Positions 33,434-36,919 of a stretch of DNA of 36,919 nt are shown one piece after another. Position 1 is the stretch's first letter. Every line of letters starts with the position of its first letter. The position numbers and the translations under genes were made by a program. Source of the DNA: an uncultured bacterium. GTDB lineage: Bacteria; Bacillota; Clostridia; Lachnospirales; Lachnospiraceae. Location: assembly GCA_947063875.1 (NCBI GenBank), contig CAMSTY010000036.1, positions 1-36,919 of the forward strand, written 5' to 3'. The notes below the pieces were generated by a model. That model was not told the origin of the DNA. It was given only the letters and a program-made list of their open reading frames with translations, and did no database searches.

Positions 33434-35317
33434 ATGAATCAATGTTATGGATGCAACACCTGCCAGAGCGCAGACAAACCCCTGGAAGCCTACATCGCCG
33501 GACTCCCTATGGAAACCTCCCACCACCGGGTGGAGAGCCAGAGCACCAAATGCGCCTTCGGACTCCAGGGCGTATGCTGCCGGCTGTGTTCCAATGGTCC
33601 CTGCCGCATCACACCAGAATCACCCCGGGGCATCTGCGGCGCCAATGCAGACACCATCGTCACCCGGAATCTTCTCCGTGCTGTAGCTTCCGGTTCCGGC
33701 TGCTACATCCATGTAGTGGAGAACACTGCCCTCAATGTCAGGAATACCGCCCGCGCCAAGGGCGAGATCAAAGGGGTCAACACCCTGAACCGGCTGGCCG
33801 CTCTCTTTAGCATCGAGGAAGCAGATGTACATAAGCGGGCAGAGGCCGTGGCCGACGCGGTCCTGAAGGATCTGTATCTGCCGGAATATGAGAAGATGGC
33901 CCTGACCGAGAAGCTGGCCTACGCTCCCCGTTATGACAAATGGAAAGGCCTGGGTATCCTTCCCGGCGGCGCCAAGTCCGAAGTGTTCCACGGTGTAGTC
34001 AAATGCTCCACCAACTTGAATTCCGACCCGGTCAACATGCTCCTGGACTGCTTAAAGCTTGGCATCTCCACCGGCATCTACGGCCTGGTTCTCACCAACC
34101 TGCTCAATGACGTGGTTCTGGGAGAACCGGAGATCCGCCTTGCTCCCGTGGGCCTGCGGGTCATTGATCCCGACTACATCAATATCATGATCACCGGCCA
34201 CCAGCACTCTATGTTCACCTTCCTCCAGAACCGCCTCACCGACGAGGATGTAAAGGAGAAGGCAAAGAAGGCCGGAGCCAAAGGCTTCAAGCTGGTAGGC
34301 TGTACCTGCGTGGGACAGTATCTGCAGCTTCGGGGCGCCCACTATACGGAGATATTTGACGGACATGCCGGCAACAACTATACCAGCGAGGCAATCCTGG
34401 CCACCGGCGGCATCGACGCGGTGATCTCCGAGTTCAACTGTACCCTGCCAGGCATTGAACCCATCTGCGATCAGCTGAAGATCAGACAGATCTGTATCGA
34501 CAACGTGGCCAAGAAGGCCAACGCGGAGTTAAAGGAATTCGACTTTGAGAACCGTCCCGCCGTCACTGACGAGATCATCGACGAAGTGGTGGCCGCCTAC
34601 CAGGCACGCCGCGGCAGTGTTCCCATGAATCTGCTTACTGACCATGGCAATGCCAATACCCTCACCGGTGTCAGCGAAACCTCCTTAAAGCAGTTTCTGG
34701 GCGGCAGCTGGCAGCCCCTCATTGACCTGATTGTAGCCGGAGATATCAAGGGTGTGGCCGGTGTCGTCGGCTGCTCCAACTTAACCGCAGGCGGACACGA
34801 TGTGCTGACCGTGGACCTGGTGAAGGAGCTGATCGCCAGGGATATCATCGTGCTGACCGCAGGCTGTTCTTCTGGCGGTATCGAAAACTGCGGACTCATG
34901 ACACCGGAAGCGGCCCGGTATGCAGGGCCGAAGCTGCGTGCTGTCTGTGAGAAGCTGGGCATCCCGCCGGTCTTAAACTTTGGTCCCTGTCTGGCCATCG
35001 GCCGTCTGGAGATCGTAGCCACAGAGCTGGCAGAGGCTCTGAAGGTAGACCTGCCCCAGCTTCCGCTGGTACTCTCCGCCGCCCAGTGGCTGGAGGAACA
35101 GGCCCTGGCAGACGGCTGCTACGGCCTTGCCCTGGGACTGCCCCTGCACCTTGGCCTTCCGCCCTTTGTCACCGGAAGCAAGGTGGCTGTCCAGGTTCTG
35201 ACTGAGGATATGAAGACCCTGACCGGAGGCCAGGTGATCATCAACAGCGACGCAAAGGAATCCGCCGACATTCTGGAGAAGATCATTCTTGAAAAACGCC
35301 AGGGACTGAATATATAG
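33434..35317 (+). CDS. cooS: Anaerobic carbon monoxide dehydrogenase, catalytic subunit (divergent)
   Basis: This 627-aa Ni-Fe enzyme family member would oxidise CO to CO2 with ferredoxin as acceptor. Cluster ligands are readable: D cluster Cys40 and Cys48; B cluster Cys49, Cys52, Cys57 and Cys68; and for the C cluster, a His in ITGHQHS (about 256) and Cys in GCTC, FNCTLP, VGCSNLT, TAGCSS and GPCLAIG. The ATG at 33434 has AAGGAGG. Oddities: the His-rich segment after the B cluster (AHSDHG type) reads CYIHVVENTAL here, and the late SEKAV Lys appears as EEQAL (about residue 555). These groups carry protons or act as base in the studied enzymes. No acetyl-CoA synthase genes adjoin it. Confidence 0.9.
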   Translation: MNQCYGCNTCQSADKPLEAYIAGLPMETSHHRVESQSTKCAFGLQGVCCRLCSNGPCRITPESPRGICGANADTIVTRNLLRAVASGSGCYIHVVENTALNVRNTARAKGEIKGVNTLNRLAALFSIEEADVHKRAEAVADAVLKDLYLPEYEKMALTEKLAYAPRYDKWKGLGILPGGAKSEVFHGVVKCSTNLNSDPVNMLLDCLKLGISTGIYGLVLTNLLNDVVLGEPEIRLAPVGLRVIDPDYINIMITGHQHSMFTFLQNRLTDEDVKEKAKKAGAKGFKLVGCTCVGQYLQLRGAHYTEIFDGHAGNNYTSEAILATGGIDAVISEFNCTLPGIEPICDQLKIRQICIDNVAKKANAELKEFDFENRPAVTDEIIDEVVAAYQARRGSVPMNLLTDHGNANTLTGVSETSLKQFLGGSWQPLIDLIVAGDIKGVAGVVGCSNLTAGGHDVLTVDLVKELIARDIIVLTAGCSSGGIENCGLMTPEAARYAGPKLRAVCEKLGIPPVLNFGPCLAIGRLEIVATELAEALKVDLPQLPLVLSAAQWLEEQALADGCYGLALGLPLHLGLPPFVTGSKVAVQVLTEDMKTLTGGQVIINSDAKESADILEKIILEKRQGLNI

Positions 35318-35332
35318 AGAGGAGTGGTGAAC

Positions 35333-35779
35333 ATGAAACGCATCCTGATAGAATATGAGAAATGCGATGGCTGCAAGAACTGCTCCGCCGCCTGTATGCA
35401 GGCCCACCGGAAGACTCCGGGTACCATCTATGACTTAGACCTGACCGATCCGGAAAATGAATCCCGCAACAGGATTCTGAAAGATGCCGACGGACATTAT
35501 AAGCCCCTCTTCTGCCGCCACTGCGACGACCCGGAATGCGTCAAGTCCTGCATGAGCGGCGCGCTTCACAAAGATCCGGAAAGCGGACATGTGTTCTATG
35601 ACGAGACCCGGTGCGGCTCCTGCTTCATGTGCGTCATGAACTGTCCCTTCGGAGTGCTGAAACCGGATACCGTGACAAAGACCAAAGTGATTAAATGTGA
35701 CTTTTGTGCAGATGCAGGCGGAGATCCCTCCTGCGTGAAATCCTGCCCCAAGAAGGCAATCCATGTGGAGGAGGTGTAG
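35333..35779 (+). CDS. cooF: CooF-like ferredoxin with four [4Fe-4S] motifs
   Basis: This 148-aa polyferredoxin has sixteen Cys in four groups: CDGCKNCSAAC, CRHCDDPECVKSC, CGSCFMCVMNCP and CDFCADAGGDPSCVKSCP. This is the CooF/HycB pattern. It probably takes electrons from CooS and passes them to the flavoprotein encoded next. The ATG at 35333 is preferred (GGAG eight bases upstream) over GTG codons at 35324 and 35327. The gap after cooS is 15 bp and before the next gene 3 bp, so the three are one operon. Confidence 0.9.
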   Translation: MKRILIEYEKCDGCKNCSAACMQAHRKTPGTIYDLDLTDPENESRNRILKDADGHYKPLFCRHCDDPECVKSCMSGALHKDPESGHVFYDETRCGSCFMCVMNCPFGVLKPDTVTKTKVIKCDFCADAGGDPSCVKSCPKKAIHVEEV

Positions 35780-35782
35780 AAG

Positions 35783-36919
35783 ATGAAATATGTGATCATT
35801 GGTGCAGGAGTTGCCGGTGTGGAAGCAGCCAAAACCATCCGCGGACTGGATGCCTCCGGAGAGATCCTGATGATATCCGCAGATACCCATATCCATTCCC
35901 GCTGCATGCTCCACAAGTTTATCTCAGGAGAACGGGATGAGCAGGGACTGGATTTCACGGAGCGCGACTTTTTTGAACGTTACCGGATTGACTGGAAAAA
36001 AGGCATCCGGGTACAAAAGCTCAGTCCGGATAAAAAGAAGCTTCTCCTGGATACCGGCGAGACTGTCTCCTACGACAAGCTGCTCATTGCCAGTGGTGCT
36101 GACAGCTTCATTCCCCCTGTGGGCGAGCTGCGCAAAGCCTCCAATGTATATGGCCTGCGCAATCTTTCCGACGCCCAGGCCATTGTGAAAGAGGCAGAAA
36201 ATGCCAGAGAGGTCCTGGTCATCGGCTCCGGCCTGGTGGGCCTGGATGCCGCCTATGGACTGCTGGAACTGGGGAAAAAGCTGACCGTCGTGGAGATGGC
36301 GGACCGGATTCTGCCAGTCCAGCTGGATGCCCATGGAGCAGCCGCCTATCAGACGGCCTTTGAGGAAGCCGGTGTCCGCTTTGTCCTGGAGCGGAAGGCA
36401 TCGGAAGCTGTGTGCGAACCTGATGGACGGATCCACAAAGTCATCCTGGACAATGGAGACCAGATTCCCTGCGATCTGATCATCGTTGCCGCCGGCGTCC
36501 GTCCGTCTCTCTCCTGCTTAGATGGCAGCGGTATCGCCTGCGACCGGGGTATCACTGTGGATTCTGCCATGAAAACCTCTGTGGATGACATTTACGCCGC
36601 CGGGGATGTGGCCGGCCTCTCAGGTATCTGGCCGAATGCAGCTGACCAGGGCCGGATCGCCGGCAGGAATATGTGCGGCGTGGACGCGACTTACACGGAT
36701 ACCTACGCCATGAAGAATACCATCAATTTCTTCCATCTGGTAACCTTGTGCGTAGGGAGGATTCGGGAGGAAGAAGGCGATGAGATCCATAGGAAGGAAG
36801 ACCGAACCCAGTACAAACGGATGATTGTCCGTGACGGCAGAATCCAGGGCATCCTCCTCCAGGGCAATATCGCCGGTGCAGGCATCTGGCAGTACCTGAT
36901 CAAGAACCAGATCGATATC
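35783..36919 (+). CDS. FAD/NAD(P)-dependent oxidoreductase, 3' end cut by window
   Basis: 379 codons are visible with no stop. It has an N-terminal FAD-binding GAGVAGVEAA (residues 7-16), a central NAD(P)-binding GSGLVGLDAA (about 152), and the late FAD motif DIYAAGDVA (about 272). It belongs to the NADH-dependent rubredoxin/ferredoxin reductase-like group. The ATG at 35783 has GGAGG upstream, 3 bp after the ferredoxin stop. The CooS-CooF-flavoprotein trio is known in other anaerobes and would couple CO oxidation to NAD(P) reduction or to peroxide/oxygen defence. Confidence 0.9.
   Translation, partial: MKYVIIGAGVAGVEAAKTIRGLDASGEILMISADTHIHSRCMLHKFISGERDEQGLDFTERDFFERYRIDWKKGIRVQKLSPDKKKLLLDTGETVSYDKLLIASGADSFIPPVGELRKASNVYGLRNLSDAQAIVKEAENAREVLVIGSGLVGLDAAYGLLELGKKLTVVEMADRILPVQLDAHGAAAYQTAFEEAGVRFVLERKASEAVCEPDGRIHKVILDNGDQIPCDLIIVAAGVRPSLSCLDGSGIACDRGITVDSAMKTSVDDIYAAGDVAGLSGIWPNAADQGRIAGRNMCGVDATYTDTYAMKNTINFFHLVTLCVGRIREEEGDEIHRKEDRTQYKRMIVRDGRIQGILLQGNIAGAGIWQYLIKNQIDI

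Overview
The window looks like chromosome from an anaerobic Clostridia species, most likely a Lachnospiraceae gut commensal. The reasons are strong AGGAGG ribosome-binding sites, Clostridia-type Agr quorum sensing, a CIRCE-controlled hsp20, an EFR1-type flavodoxin/ferredoxin, an anaerobic nickel carbon monoxide dehydrogenase (CooS) with CooF-like and FAD/NAD partners, and moderate GC content. I saw no tRNA, rRNA, CRISPR array, intact insertion sequence or prophage.

Layout. (1) 64-3322, minus: a tight six-gene operon encoding two paralogous ~130-140 aa proteins of unknown function, a J-domain protein, a membrane FHA protein, a zinc-ribbon FHA protein and a membrane-anchored PP2C phosphatase. 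(2) 3441-6730, minus: a complete Agr-like quorum-sensing system, with LytTR response regulator, histidine kinase, a 53-aa AgrD precursor and AgrB. Two nearly identical direct-repeat sites with LytTR-type architecture (10 bp, 12-bp gap, 10 bp) lie in this block. One is in front of agrD and the other in front of the six-gene operon. (3) 6812-6920: an imperfect ~110-bp inverted repeat. (4) 6935-13726: branched-chain amino acid genes, comprising two consecutive LeuD/LeuC-type dehydratase pairs opposite a LysR regulator, a secreted repeat protein, and ilvN-ilvC under a strong promoter. (5) 13767-16267: an FMN hydroxy-acid dehydrogenase, acylphosphatase, an EFR1 protein and a small conserved protein. 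(6) 16290-21352: sbcD-sbcC. (7) 21394-22060: CIRCE-regulated hsp20. (8) 22070-27880: a MoxR / DUF58 / membrane protein / Suv3-like helicase operon. (9) 28026-29945: RtcB, a small Cys-rich protein and a frameshifted small gene. (10) 30086-33237: an exosortase-family protease beside one VIT-VWA surface protein that has a PEP-CTERM-like tail, behind four 11-bp direct repeats. (11) 33319-36919: cooS, a CooF-like ferredoxin and an FAD/NAD oxidoreductase cut by the window edge, preceded by an operator-like palindrome and a structured leader.

The best candidate for an undescribed system is regions 1 and 2 together: a peptide quorum-sensing circuit that appears wired by a shared operator to a phosphothreonine-signalling cassette (PP2C plus two FHA proteins plus a J protein) with two small paralogous proteins at its head. 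The second is the exosortase with a single adjacent VIT-VWA substrate in a Gram-positive. The third is a CooS whose metal ligands are kept but whose proton-transfer residues appear changed.
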